Shown here in pieces: positions 60,901 to 63,189 of a DNA stretch of 64,000 nucleotides. The stretch is from Macrosoma leucophasiata. Lineage: Eukaryota; Arthropoda; Insecta; Lepidoptera; Hedylidae. The notes beneath the pieces were generated by a model, which worked only from the letters and a program-made list of their open reading frames with translations, was not told where the DNA came from and ran no database searches. Every line of letters starts with the position of its first letter. Positions within the stretch are counted from its first letter, which is position 1. Position numbers and translations under genes: made by a program. Location of the stretch: the NCBI GenBank assembly GCA_036365455.1, contig JAWQUS010000007.1:22956001-23020000 (forward strand), in the 5' to 3' direction.

Positions 60901-61652
60901 CATTTAGGTACCTACATCAATTTAACTGCAAAGTTGATAAACTGGATGGATCATGTTTTTTAATCGACTTCGAAATAAGGAGGAGGTTCTCAATTCATCC
61001 GAATATTTTTTTTAAATCATTAATCACGTTAGTAGTATGATTCAATTAGTAAATGAAAACTGCAGGACTAGGGGCATTAAGATAAAACCAATGCAGGTAT
61101 ACTTAATGTCATGTACTGTCACTCGTAAGACCTACTACCTCAGCAGTTTTTGGAAATTATTTTATAGCTACATCTAGGTAATATCACTGGCAGCTTGACC
61201 ACATGAGCACCTTATAATCTGGTAATAACAGTTGAATATCATTGGTTTTGACAAAGCCCAGACTATACATTCAGGCCAAAAGTAAAAATATTCATAACAT
61301 CACTAGAAATCAGTCTACAGTTTCTAATATCCTGTTGTAATTAGCATACAAATATTTCGAACAAAGAATTGTAATCACCTGAGACCAAAGCAAGGTCGTC
61401 GACGCGTTTGAACCGGCCTATCATCTGTCTGTGGCGCACTATTTCTCTCGCCAGCTGCCGCGTCACCCCCGGCAGAGTCATCAGCTGTTCCTCCGTAGCC
61501 GTGTTCACATTCATCAGCTCAGGGTACTCCTCCGACGGCGGCAAACTAAATGTATGGCTCAGACCAGACTTATTCAACTTCGAACGCCTCACAAACCCTC
61601 TGAATGAACGCCTGCTACTCTTACTCCTCACAGAACTCGGACTCTGCCCCAT
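12677..61652 (-). CDS. EEPD1: EEPD1-like protein (two HhH regions plus EEP domain), six coding exons
   Basis: Spliced minus-strand gene with exons 61652-61379, 60579-59895, 57553-57404, 42428-42268, 23569-23405 and 12912-12677. Lengths 274, 685, 150, 161, 165 and 236 nt sum to 1671 nt, or 556 aa plus stop; human EEPD1 is about 569 aa. Every junction is GT-AG and keeps frame. Two helix-hairpin-helix regions lie at about residues 47-102 ([16 protein letters not shown]) and 142-192 ([16 protein letters not shown]). The EEP fold runs from about 285 to the end ([32 protein letters not shown]). The family acts in DNA repair and replication-fork processing, and in sterol efflux at the membrane in vertebrates. 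Sites that are usually catalytic look changed: VQD for QE, GEFG for GDF, ASPF for SEH. The start is the ATG at 61652; an MGxxxS N-terminus suggests myristoylation. A possible poly(A) signal lies at 12028-12033. Family assignment is strong; activity is doubtful. Confidence 0.9.
12945..13500. repeat. Dispersed repeat with CCGATTTGAAT core, in EEPD1 intron 5
   Basis: Starts near GCCTGTTATATCT, includes AACGGCTGGACCGATTTGAA and ends near GTGCGAAGCCGGGGCCGGTC. The interior 13100-13440 looks like a separate insertion. The same style of ends recurs at 24118-24153, 32428-32458 and 63160-63182. Class uncertain. Confidence 0.5.
14251..14487 (+). mobile_element. SINE family 1 copy, 5'-truncated
   Basis: Begins at TACCTAATTTACTTGCCGC, lacking the head, and ends CCATAACATAAAAAAAAA. 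Confidence 0.75.
14770..14891 (+). mobile_element. 3' UTR of a non-LTR retrotransposon
   Basis: Contains GACTGGGAGATAATGCC, the hairpin GGCGGACTTAATAGTCCGCC and a terminal (AATA)n run at 14871-14891, the usual end of insect jockey/CR1-like LINEs. Confidence 0.55.
14889..14964. repeat. Inverted repeat, about 32-bp arms
   Basis: Arms AATACGTACCGAATTCACAC and GTGTGAATTTCGTACGTATT, with a short AACGC loop, could form a long hairpin. It follows directly on the LINE tail. Confidence 0.6.
16046..16925 (+). pseudogene. LINE endonuclease domain (EEP, craniofacial-development-protein-2-like)
   Basis: Motifs in order: [76 protein letters not shown]. The glutamate usually found in the GISE motif is lysine here (GISK). 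The frame ends at DFGKG with TAA at 16923; a one-base shift would continue into the linker at 16946. Confidence 0.8.
16946..17305 (+). pseudogene. LINE linker region between endonuclease and RT
   Basis: Reads KQHW-like [20 protein letters not shown], then [19 protein letters not shown] and ends SDVWREYC with a stop. It is the charged region between the two enzymatic domains of RTE-like LINEs. Confidence 0.7.
17380..18271 (+). pseudogene. LINE reverse-transcriptase remnant lacking its core
   Basis: [18 protein letters not shown] is the fingers region. At about 17520 the reading jumps to [20 protein letters not shown], which normally follows the catalytic YADD/FADD motif, so the palm is deleted. 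The C-terminal part (17591-17803 and 17822-18271) reads [50 protein letters not shown] and RSPMRW-like [12 protein letters not shown] stop occurs at 17801. Confidence 0.75.
18460..19700. other. EEPD1 intron 5, no feature seen
   Basis: AT-rich. 18420-18450 (GCGGAGCCGCGGGCATCAGC) is the end of the CCGCGGGC-type dispersed repeat. Otherwise no gene or repeat is recognised. Confidence 0.4.
19715..19885 (-). repeat. tRNA-SINE family 3, body fragment
   Basis: Contains AAGGGGTAGGCAGCGATAAATGC and CACCCACGATTCGCAGG, matching 3110-3260 and 56105-56250; the tRNA-like head is missing. Confidence 0.6.
20093..20345 (-). pseudogene. RTE-like LINE 3' end
   Basis: Minus reading [18 protein letters not shown], then KALEW, is the well-known C-terminal end of lepidopteran LINE reverse transcriptases. 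The downstream part (complement of GGACAAAGGCCTCCCCC) is frame-broken. Confidence 0.65.
20600..20925 (-). mobile_element. tRNA-derived SINE (family 4)
   Basis: Minus strand: GACTGCCTCGTTGGCTCAGT (box A) then GCGGGTTCGATCCCCAGG (box B), followed by a body with CCCAGTAGTATCCCGG. A partial family 2 element precedes it at 20508-20595. Confidence 0.6.
21360..21650. repeat. Imperfect (ACC)n/(CCA)n trinucleotide repeat
   Basis: About 290 bp of degenerate CAC/ACC triplets. Open frames on both strands (proline/threonine-rich on plus, glycine/valine-rich on minus) are by-products of the repeat. Confidence 0.8.
21812..22270. repeat. Dispersed AAACCGGCCAAGTGCGAGTC repeat
   Basis: Starts AAACCGGCCAAGTGCGAGTC, includes GGGTTCCG, TACCCCCTTGG and TTTTTGTTCGG near the end. 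Fragments with GGTTCCGTACCC occur at 13965-14000 and 53930-53970. Class not assigned. Confidence 0.5.
22740..22890 (-). repeat. tRNA-like repeat related to the palindromic elements
   Basis: Contains GAAAGAAAAATTTGACTTC as at 27837-27856, then a tRNA-like segment with box B complement GGAATCGAACCTGCG, with a different anticodon-arm sequence. A single-arm relative. Confidence 0.5.
22955..23326 (-). mobile_element. SINE-like retroelement (family G) with 15-bp target duplication
   Basis: Direct repeats of CCTATTATTATTATT at 22940-22954 and 23327-23341 flank it. Read on minus, it starts GGAGTTTTAGCGGGAACGCGG and ends in poly(A). It lies 64 bp downstream of EEPD1 exon 5. Other copies at 42104-42262 (plus) and 62369-62747 (minus). 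Confidence 0.8.
23405..23569 (-). CDS. EEPD1: EEPD1 exon 5 (residues 424-479)
   Basis: The acceptor TTACTTCCAG and donor GTGAGTATAT bound a 165-nt exon reading [18 protein letters not shown] to [19 protein letters not shown] matches the LVNLH strand of EEPD1. GEFG replaces the usual GDF(N/G) motif of the family. A copy of the same retroelement family found at exon 4 lies about 60 bp into the following intron. Confidence 0.88.
23965..24153 (+). repeat. CCGCGGGC-type dispersed repeat
   Basis: Starts near CTAATATTATAATTGCGAAAG, has TCTGTCTGTC and CGACTGAACCGATTTT and ends ACGCGGGCGAAGCCGCGGGC. A very common short repeat style in Lepidoptera. Confidence 0.55.
24160..25530. other. EEPD1 intron 4, mostly unassigned
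   Basis: 24590-24760 is an old SINE family 1 relative interrupted by a hairpin (TGTTTACACGGAT ... ATCCGTGTAAACA, 24633-24677). The rest is AT-rich without supported exons. Confidence 0.4.
25538..25824 (-). mobile_element. SINE family 1 copy
   Basis: Minus copy from poly(T) and AATGTAATG at the tail to CTTACCACCAGTGAA at the head; near full length. Confidence 0.78.
26731..27090 (-). mobile_element. 5S rRNA-derived SINE
   Basis: Begins with AATAATAATAATGGC (tail) and CGTCCCACTGCTGGGC, and ends with the 5S-like head complement GTAGATCGCTTATGATCTAC. Full length, minus. Confidence 0.78.
27850..27925 (-). other. tRNA-like sequence, mirror copy
   Basis: Reverse complement of 28278-28353, in the opposite arm of the palindrome. 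Confidence 0.6.
28278..28353 (+). other. tRNA-like sequence (probably pseudo-tRNA)
   Basis: GGCTTCAGTAGCTCAATTGG ... GTTCGAGCCTCGCCTGAAGTC (split here). Acceptor stem GCTTCAG/CTGAAGT, D stem GCTC/GAGC and T stem GCGAG/CTCGC with TTCGAGC loop are intact. The anticodon arm only closes as CTGG/CCAG with a 9-nt loop, or with a mismatch, and the 37 position is odd. Likely a Pol III promoter module of a repeat rather than a working tRNA. Mirror copy at 27850-27925; third copy 36442-36517. Confidence 0.6.
29590..29755 (+). pseudogene. RTE-like LINE 3' end fragment
   Basis: GGAAAATCGCTGGATGAGGG, GGCCCCGGACCG and GGAGGAGTC with GTCCATCAG correspond to the SGWMR, DR and EAYVQQW end of LINE reverse transcriptases; frame-broken. 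Confidence 0.5.
30286..30429. repeat. Foldback element with about 60-bp arms
   Basis: Arms start GGGCGAGATTCACAGAC and its complement, and continue through CGACTTTACTTTCGAGC; the spacer is about 16 bp. It sits inside an old minus-strand SINE family 1 relative (30240-30560). Confidence 0.75.
30961..31479. mobile_element. Solo LTR, 519 bp, TATT target duplication
   Basis: Ends TGTCGGAG and CTCCGACA are inverted repeats of the TG...CA type. TATT flanks both sides (30957-30960 and 31480-31483), a 4-bp duplication as made by Gypsy-type integrases. Inside, TTATAAAATG near 31183 could be a TATA box. No internal retroviral genes remain nearby. Confidence 0.75.
31545..31620 (+). repeat. Decayed tRNA-like repeat
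   Basis: CAATGCAATAGAATGTGAAGG followed by GACTTGGGTAGCTCAGG is a divergent relative of the right arm of the 28-kb palindrome. Confidence 0.45.
32020..32150 (+). repeat. SINE family 1, 3' part
   Basis: GCAACACATCTGCATTTTG to TTCCGTACATAAAAAA; head missing. Confidence 0.6.
32260..32745 (+). repeat. Two CCGCGGGC-type dispersed repeats in tandem
   Basis: First ends CACGCGGGCGAAGCCGCGGGC at 32428-32448. The second starts AAATTGAAGTGTCTG, as at 37380 and 49580, and ends near GGAGTCGCCGGCATAGC. Confidence 0.5.
33535..33570. repeat. Perfect 16-bp inverted repeat
   Basis: ATTTAACTGGTGGTAG and CTACCACCAGTTAAAT around ACTT. The arms match the head of SINE family 1 (CTGGTGGTAG), so it may be two heads joined. 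Confidence 0.6.
34204..34781. mobile_element. hAT-type MITE, 578 bp, 8-bp target duplication
   Basis: Inverted ends TAGGGATGCAAAC and GTTTGCATCTCTA, flanked by CTTCCGAG at 34196-34203 and 34782-34789. The 8-bp duplication is typical of hAT elements. An interior tail of SINE family 2 (about 34310-34375) is a nested insertion. No transposase. Confidence 0.78.
35035..35250. repeat. One arm of the 38-kb palindromic element
   Basis: ATGGGCGACGGTTGGTATT, CTACGTGCTACGCACAC and GTCTGTGTAATAGAGACC match 38485-38580. Confidence 0.6.
35251..35546 (-). mobile_element. SINE family 1, full length
   Basis: Minus copy with a 20-nt poly(T) at 35251-35270 (poly(A) tail) and head TACCACCAT near 35546. Well preserved, so fairly recent. 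Confidence 0.82.
35760..35975 (+). repeat. SINE family 1, diverged copy
   Basis: AGTGACGAAGCCCGCAGGCG through CTATCGTGTTCTGGTC to ATATAGGCTGCAGT; old. Confidence 0.6.
36085..36545. repeat. Second palindrome with tRNA-like arms
   Basis: Right arm 36270-36545 carries an intact 76-nt tRNA-like copy (36442-36517) equal to that at 28278. The left arm keeps only 36157-36202 of it, then jumps to CCTAATAATTCTACCC. The centre holds AATTGTTTTTATATTATTT and its complement. Confidence 0.8.
37370..37690 (+). repeat. CCGCGGGC-type dispersed repeat
   Basis: AAATTGGAGTGTCTGTTTGT to CGGAGTCGCGGGCACAGC, with TCGAACGGCTGGACCGATT inside. Internal palindrome CCCGCGACTTCGTCCG/CGGACGGAGTCGCGGG. Same family at 49563-49840. 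Confidence 0.55.
38150..38705. repeat. Complex palindromic repeat cluster
   Basis: AATCGGGCGGGACGTCGAAG at 38308 and its complement near 38435-38455 flank CCGGCCGCGGCGG; arms extend to 38190 and 38620 (CACCGCGGACACTCC and GGAGTGTCCGCGGTG-like). A further hairpin, GGCTTTCCCCTCTGTCAAAG with its near-complement, spans 38630-38705. Partial copies at 35035-35250, 43130-43190, 38880-39000 and 59285-59390. Confidence 0.7.
39064..40389 (+). mobile_element. 5'-truncated non-LTR retrotransposon inserted in mariner
   Basis: TTATA at 39059-39063 and 40390-40394 is the probable target duplication. The coding end (39064-39729) reads [42 protein letters not shown] and [20 protein letters not shown], the C-terminal RT region of jockey/CR1-like LINEs, and stops at 39727. 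The 3' UTR has a strong hairpin (40151-40215, GTCAAGTCGA/TCGACTTGAC) and ends in (CTTTT)n. Confidence 0.75.
40560..41573 (+). pseudogene. mariner transposase, disrupted
   Basis: The N-terminal helix-turn-helix part reads [24 protein letters not shown]. The DD34D catalytic core is visible as [22 protein letters not shown] and LAPSDFHLF. Breaks: a frameshift in an A-run near 40590, another in an A-run near 40880, and TGA at about 41211 within [13 protein letters not shown]. About 340 residues if intact. It ends NGTYIL with a stop at 41571. Confidence 0.85.
41774..42088. repeat. Element with ACTAGTGTTGCCAGGT inverted ends
   Basis: Left end at 41774 and the complement ACCTGGCAACACTAGT at 42072-42088, with CGGGACAG/GTCCCGA-type inner repeats. 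41885-41975 is a LINE 3' remnant (GCAGTGGACGTCTTTCGG). I could not find a clean target duplication. Confidence 0.55.
42104..42262 (+). mobile_element. SINE-like retroelement (family G) abutting EEPD1 exon 4
   Basis: Starts GAGTTTTTGGCGGGAACGCGG and ends in a 9-base A-run. It is flanked by CTAACCTTGAGG (42092-42103) and CTGACCTTGAGG (42263-42274), a 12-bp target duplication with one change. The duplication contains the EEPD1 exon-4 splice donor (minus strand). It lacks the 3' half present in the 23-kb and 62-kb copies. Confidence 0.85.
42268..42428 (-). CDS. EEPD1: EEPD1 exon 4 (residues 370-424), next to a retroelement
   Basis: The acceptor CTTGTTCTAG precedes TGGTAACCTGGGC ([13 protein letters not shown]). 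The exon ends HCAPQ plus one base at CCTCAAG, before the donor GTCAGT at 42267. Five bases into the intron a poly(A)-tailed retroelement begins. Its target-site duplication recreates CCTCAAG followed by GTTAGT at 42097/42096, 171 nt further on, with the reading frame open throughout. An alternative exon 42097-42428 is therefore possible. Confidence 0.88.
42960..43067 (+). repeat. SINE family 1, 3' fragment
   Basis: TGTCTATAGGCTGCAGCC to TTGCCACTTCGATAACAT; head missing. Confidence 0.6.
43322..43662 (+). mobile_element. 5S rRNA-derived SINE
   Basis: GTGAAGCGCGCATGGCCCC start, GATGGGTGACCGCTAGTG in the 5S-like part and a CAGCAGTGGGACGT end; the ATT tail is lost. Confidence 0.75.
43690..43851 (+). 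repeat. SINE family 1, 3' part
   Basis: GGCTCAGGGGTGGCAACAC to CCTACCTTACATTAAAAAAA. Confidence 0.6.
44225..44762 (+). mobile_element. SINE family 1 interrupted by SINE family 2
   Basis: Head TTGGTGGTAG and ACCACCGCATTACC at 44225-44285, tail part 44525-44762 ending CATTACATAAAAAAAT. A minus-strand family 2 tRNA-SINE (44313-44522, box B complement GGATCGAACCCGCG, head complement AACCGGGTCG) lies between. Confidence 0.7.
45421..45631 (+). mobile_element. SINE family 1 with internal deletion
   Basis: The head is intact; CCTTAGGCCTCAG joins directly to TGAATGTGAACTGCATG, removing about 85 bp. Otherwise nearly the same as 50802-51092. Confidence 0.78.
46337..46400. repeat. Inverted repeat, about 28-bp arms
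   Basis: TAGCCTCAAAATCGTTTTAA and TTAAGACGATTTTGAGGCTA around a short loop. Confidence 0.6.
46400..48780. other. EEPD1 intron 3, no supported feature
   Basis: A 41-codon frame from ATG at 46940 ([20 protein letters not shown]) and a possible non-coding exon with acceptor at 48271 and donor GTAAGT at about 48354 were considered, but neither has support. Confidence 0.35.
48785..49030 (-). repeat. SINE family 1, diverged
   Basis: GGCAAACAAGCATACAGTTC through AACCGGAACACGATAGTG to ATGCGGTGGT; old. Confidence 0.55.
49563..49840 (+). repeat. CCGCGGGC-type dispersed repeat, 5' part
   Basis: AATTGGAGTGTCTGTTTGT to GTAACTTAGGCTACTTTTAT; same as 37380-37600. Confidence 0.55.
49964..50252 (+). mobile_element. 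SINE family 1 copy
   Basis: CTGGTGGTAGAGCTACAGTG to TTATTACATAAAAAAAAA, full length. It lies inside another dispersed repeat (49940-50490). Confidence 0.78.
50490..50665 (-). repeat. SINE family 1, diverged
   Basis: GACGCGTTGCCACCCCTG, AACCGGAACATGATAGTTC, AATGAGGTGGTC. Confidence 0.5.
50802..51092 (+). mobile_element. SINE family 1, best preserved full-length copy
   Basis: Head CTGGTGGTAGAGCTCCAGTG, body AACACTATCGTGTTCCGGTC, TGACCTTGGTCTTTGTG and tail CATTACATAAAA with a run of about 15 A. A partial head repeat (CTGGTGGTAGA) precedes it. Confidence 0.85.
51100..52200. other. EEPD1 intron 3, no supported feature
   Basis: AT-rich; short frames only. Confidence 0.4.
52204..52386. repeat. 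Minisatellite, about 33-bp unit, five to six copies
   Basis: Unit AGGTATCTTCACGCC followed by AAGTATGTGCGAGTATGT, with small differences. The unit core is the reverse complement of the 3' terminus of the LINE at 54240-54540 (GGCGTGAAGATAC). Confidence 0.75.
52531..52895 (-). mobile_element. 5S rRNA-derived SINE nested in the hAT-type element
   Basis: TAATAATAGCAAC tail, CGTCCCACTGCTGGGC, the complement of the 5S-like head (GTCACCCG... ) near 52808-52860, ending GTAGATCGCTTGCGTTC. Confidence 0.75.
53006..53070. repeat. Inverted repeat, about 28-bp arms
   Basis: AAAAATAATTAAAAGAGC and GCTCTTTTAATTATTTTT with TTTTGTAGT/ACTACAAAA inside; preceded by a (TA)n run at 52987-53002. Confidence 0.65.
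53150..53450 (+). pseudogene. LINE reverse-transcriptase palm fragment
   Basis: Reads [18 protein letters not shown] (motif A), then [20 protein letters not shown] (motif B). The motif C region reads HC, stop, TDDES where YADDS is expected, so the catalytic site is destroyed. Confidence 0.75.
54028..54202 (+). repeat. SINE family 1, 5'-truncated
   Basis: TGTACGGCCCTGCAATTG to TCATTAAATAAAAAAAAA. Confidence 0.7.
54240..54540 (+). pseudogene. LINE ORF C-terminus with simple-repeat tail
   Basis: [55 protein letters not shown] and [15 protein letters not shown] are the usual end of one insect LINE group. The tail is GATACATACATAC. Another, minus-strand end occurs at 59733-59815. Confidence 0.7.
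54780..55500. other. EEPD1 intron 3, no supported feature
   Basis: AT-rich with no recognised exon. 55160-55500 has GCCGCC-flanked text that could be an old repeat. Confidence 0.35.
55555..55765 (+). repeat. LINE 3' UTR
   Basis: GTGCCTGTCACCCTAAATG followed by AATAAATGAGTTTCTGATTC is a common LINE end with AATAAA. Confidence 0.5.
55770..55860 (+). repeat. SINE family 1, head fragment
   Basis: AGGAGCTCGAGGGCGTAGGC to TCAGCACTATCGTGTTC. Confidence 0.6.
55912..56073. repeat. Foldback element, second copy
   Basis: CCTGCGCAGACGG and GTCTGCGCAGGCC ends; the inside matches 12204-12364 in reverse orientation (ATGCAATAACGCACACAAAG). Confidence 0.65.
56102..56392 (-). mobile_element. tRNA-derived SINE (family 3), best copy
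   Basis: Minus head ACTGCCTCAGTAGCCTAGTG (box A) and TTGGGTTCGATTCCCGGG (box B); body with CCACCTGTTACATGGGCC; 3' end TTACAGGCGTGAATTT. Confidence 0.75.
56400..57400. other. EEPD1 intron 3, no supported feature
   Basis: AT-rich; nothing recognised before the exon 3 donor at 57403. Confidence 0.4.
57404..57553 (-). CDS. EEPD1: EEPD1 exon 3 (residues 320-370)
   Basis: The acceptor TTTTGCCAG and donor GTGAGTAG bound a 150-nt exon reading [20 protein letters not shown] and then [11 protein letters not shown]. The position usually occupied by the glutamate of the EEP motif QE is aspartate here (VQD). No stop occurs in the used frame. Confidence 0.88.
57560..58890. other. EEPD1 intron 2, no supported feature
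   Basis: Two similar stretches, TCTTCCATATCAAAAAGGTTCCCATAAC-like at 57578 and 57967 (broken here for length), suggest a repeat; no exon seen. Confidence 0.35.
58901..59276. repeat. Tandem repeat, 99-bp period, about four units
   Basis: Units start TACCCATATCA at 58901, 59000 and 59099, then a shortened one near 59179. Each holds CCGCCATCTTGGATC and CATTTTCGTAATCA. The 99-bp period keeps frame, which explains long open frames on both strands. Confidence 0.8.
59285..59390. repeat. Fragment of the 38-kb palindromic repeat
   Basis: GAGGCGGGGAAATCGGGCGG and GAAGTGTCCATTCTATACG match 38300-38330 and 43130-43175. Confidence 0.6.
59895..60579 (-). CDS. EEPD1: EEPD1 exon 2 (residues 92-320)
   Basis: The acceptor CATTTTAG precedes GTATTGGTGC, completing [12 protein letters not shown]. 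The exon carries a serine-rich linker, the second HhH ([31 protein letters not shown]), a low-complexity linker and the start of the EEP fold (ASWNL at about 292-295 and NPGVREVVC). It ends AAATAA before [17 protein letters not shown] is shared word for word with vertebrate EEPD1 as I remember it. Confidence 0.92.
60600..61370. other. EEPD1 intron 1
   Basis: The 799-nt intron 61378-60580; no repeat or exon recognised. Confidence 0.5.
61379..61652 (-). CDS. EEPD1: EEPD1 exon 1 (residues 1-91)
   Basis: The ATG at 61652 sits in an AAAATGG context. The exon codes a basic, serine-rich leader and the first helix-hairpin-helix ([13 protein letters not shown], then [12 protein letters not shown]). 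It ends CTCAG before the donor GTGATT at 61378, in phase 1. The leader begins MGQSPS, which fits the MGxxxS N-myristoylation pattern. An out-of-frame ATG lies a few bases upstream and would overlap the start if it is transcribed. Confidence 0.9.
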
Positions 61653-62108
61653 TTTCACAACAAAACATTAAATTACACTAAGCAGAATTTCAGACATTTG
61701 ACGAATTAACTATTCTTAGATTTACACGAACACACTTCACTAGCACGCGTTTTGTGAACTGTAACTAACTTACACATGTACGCATTTATCACAGCTGTAA
61801 TCTCAACGTTGTTTCGTATGCTAAATTAAATAAAATGACTGCTTTTTTAATAATTTTCATTCATTTATCCACAACACTTCCCTCCATCGAACTTATCATC
61901 TCCGAAAATGACAACGGAATGAAATAAATAAATGACAAGACTGACAGTTGATCGACAACTGTTTATTTTTTAATATATTGGCATCGCTATTACGCATATT
62001 GCCAGTCAAGTAAAATTATATTTCGTATTCGCAAGCAGCGTAAAAGTAAGTGACAGTTGGTCAATTACAAGTCAGTCAGTCAGAGTCACAGTCAGCAATT
62101 CGAGTAAA
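61653..62108 (-). promoter_or_regulatory. Presumed EEPD1 5' flank and promoter
   Basis: Upstream of the ATG at 61652. No clear TATA box. 62040-62100 holds repeated AGTCAGTCAG and ACAGTCAGC text, close to a diverged family G copy. Assigned by position only. Confidence 0.35.
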
Positions 62109-62109
62109 G

Positions 62110-62336
62110 CGATGGCTACTTTACCAGAACATTTGAAATGAAGTTTTGGAGGCAAACTGAAAAGCCGTGTTTCGCACTGTTATTTTAATTCACTATACAC
62201 GGGCACTGTAATAAGCCTATATCAAACAAAATACCACCAACTTTATTTAATATAACTCAAAAATACACAAAGAAAATGAAATAAAATAAGAGCACCACAC
62301 GCCTCTTTCAAGGTTCCCGCCAAAACTCCTCGACAA
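62110..62336 (-). repeat. Old diverged family G retroelement
   Basis: Minus strand begins GGAGTTTTGGCGGGAACC and shares TTTGCCTCCAAAACTTC and GGTAAAGTAGCCATCGC-like text with the 62369-62747 copy, but differs strongly between. Confidence 0.5.
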
Positions 62337-62368
62337 CTGCTAACAGGCCTAAAGACATTTCCAAATGG

Positions 62369-62747
62369 ATTTTTTTTAATAAATAGTTTATTCATGACCA
62401 TAGATACAGAGTCTTTCAGCCGTATACATATTGAATTTCACATTTCTTTAAATTAATGAATATCCACATGGAAGATGACGATGATTAAATGCTTTCATGA
62501 GGAATATGATAAGATGGCTCCAGTAACGCGATAGGGACTTTACTAGGAGTTTTTACGAAGTTTTGGAGGCAATACGAAAAATCACTTTTCCCTTCATAAT
62601 ATCACTTTTTTACTCTCGTGAACGTTGTCGAATGCTTTATAATAAAAATCCCACCATTTTTACACATAAATACGCGACTATACACAAACTTCGAAAATAA
62701 TATCACGCAGCGACACAGCTCTTTTCCGCGTTCCCGCCAAAACTCAT
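62369..62747 (-). mobile_element. SINE-like retroelement (family G), full length, 13-bp target duplication
   Basis: CATTTCCAAATGG at 62356-62368 and 62748-62760 flank it. Minus reading: GAGTTTTGGCGGGAACGCGG start, about 379 bp, with AATAAA close to a terminal A-run. No tRNA, 5S or 7SL promoter is obvious, so it may be a retroposed transcript. Confidence 0.8.
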
Positions 62748-62839
62748 TTCCAAATGGCACACCTGCGGGGTGACCAATTTTTTTTTTTTAATATTCTGCT
62801 ATATGCATCCTCATGTTTTGCTCTATTAAAGATTTTATC

Positions 62840-63182
62840 TGTACTAATATTTTAGGGAGGAAAACTTTGTTTGTTTGGTTGTATTGAATAGGCTCATAAA
62901 CTACTGGACCGATTTTAAAATTCTTTCACTATTCGAAAGCTACATTATCCACGGGTAACAAAGGCTTTATTTTGGAAAAATAGGGTTCCGTAAGATATTT
63001 GGGTTTTTCGGACACAAGCTGTAAAAAATCAATTAGAAAAATTTACTTATTTTGCGTACGCTGCCTTAACTATAAAAGATATCGAGGAAGGCTTTAGGCT
63101 ATATTTATAATCATCACGCTAAGACGAATAGGAGAGGGTAGGTAACATTGCACCCGCGCGACGCCGGGGCGGGCTGCTAGTC
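62840..63182 (+). repeat. CCGGGGC-type dispersed repeat
   Basis: TCTGTACTAATATTTTAGG, CTGGACCGATTTTAAAATTC and the end CGCGACGCCGGGGCGGGC. Confidence 0.5.
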
Positions 63183-63189
63183 GTTAATA

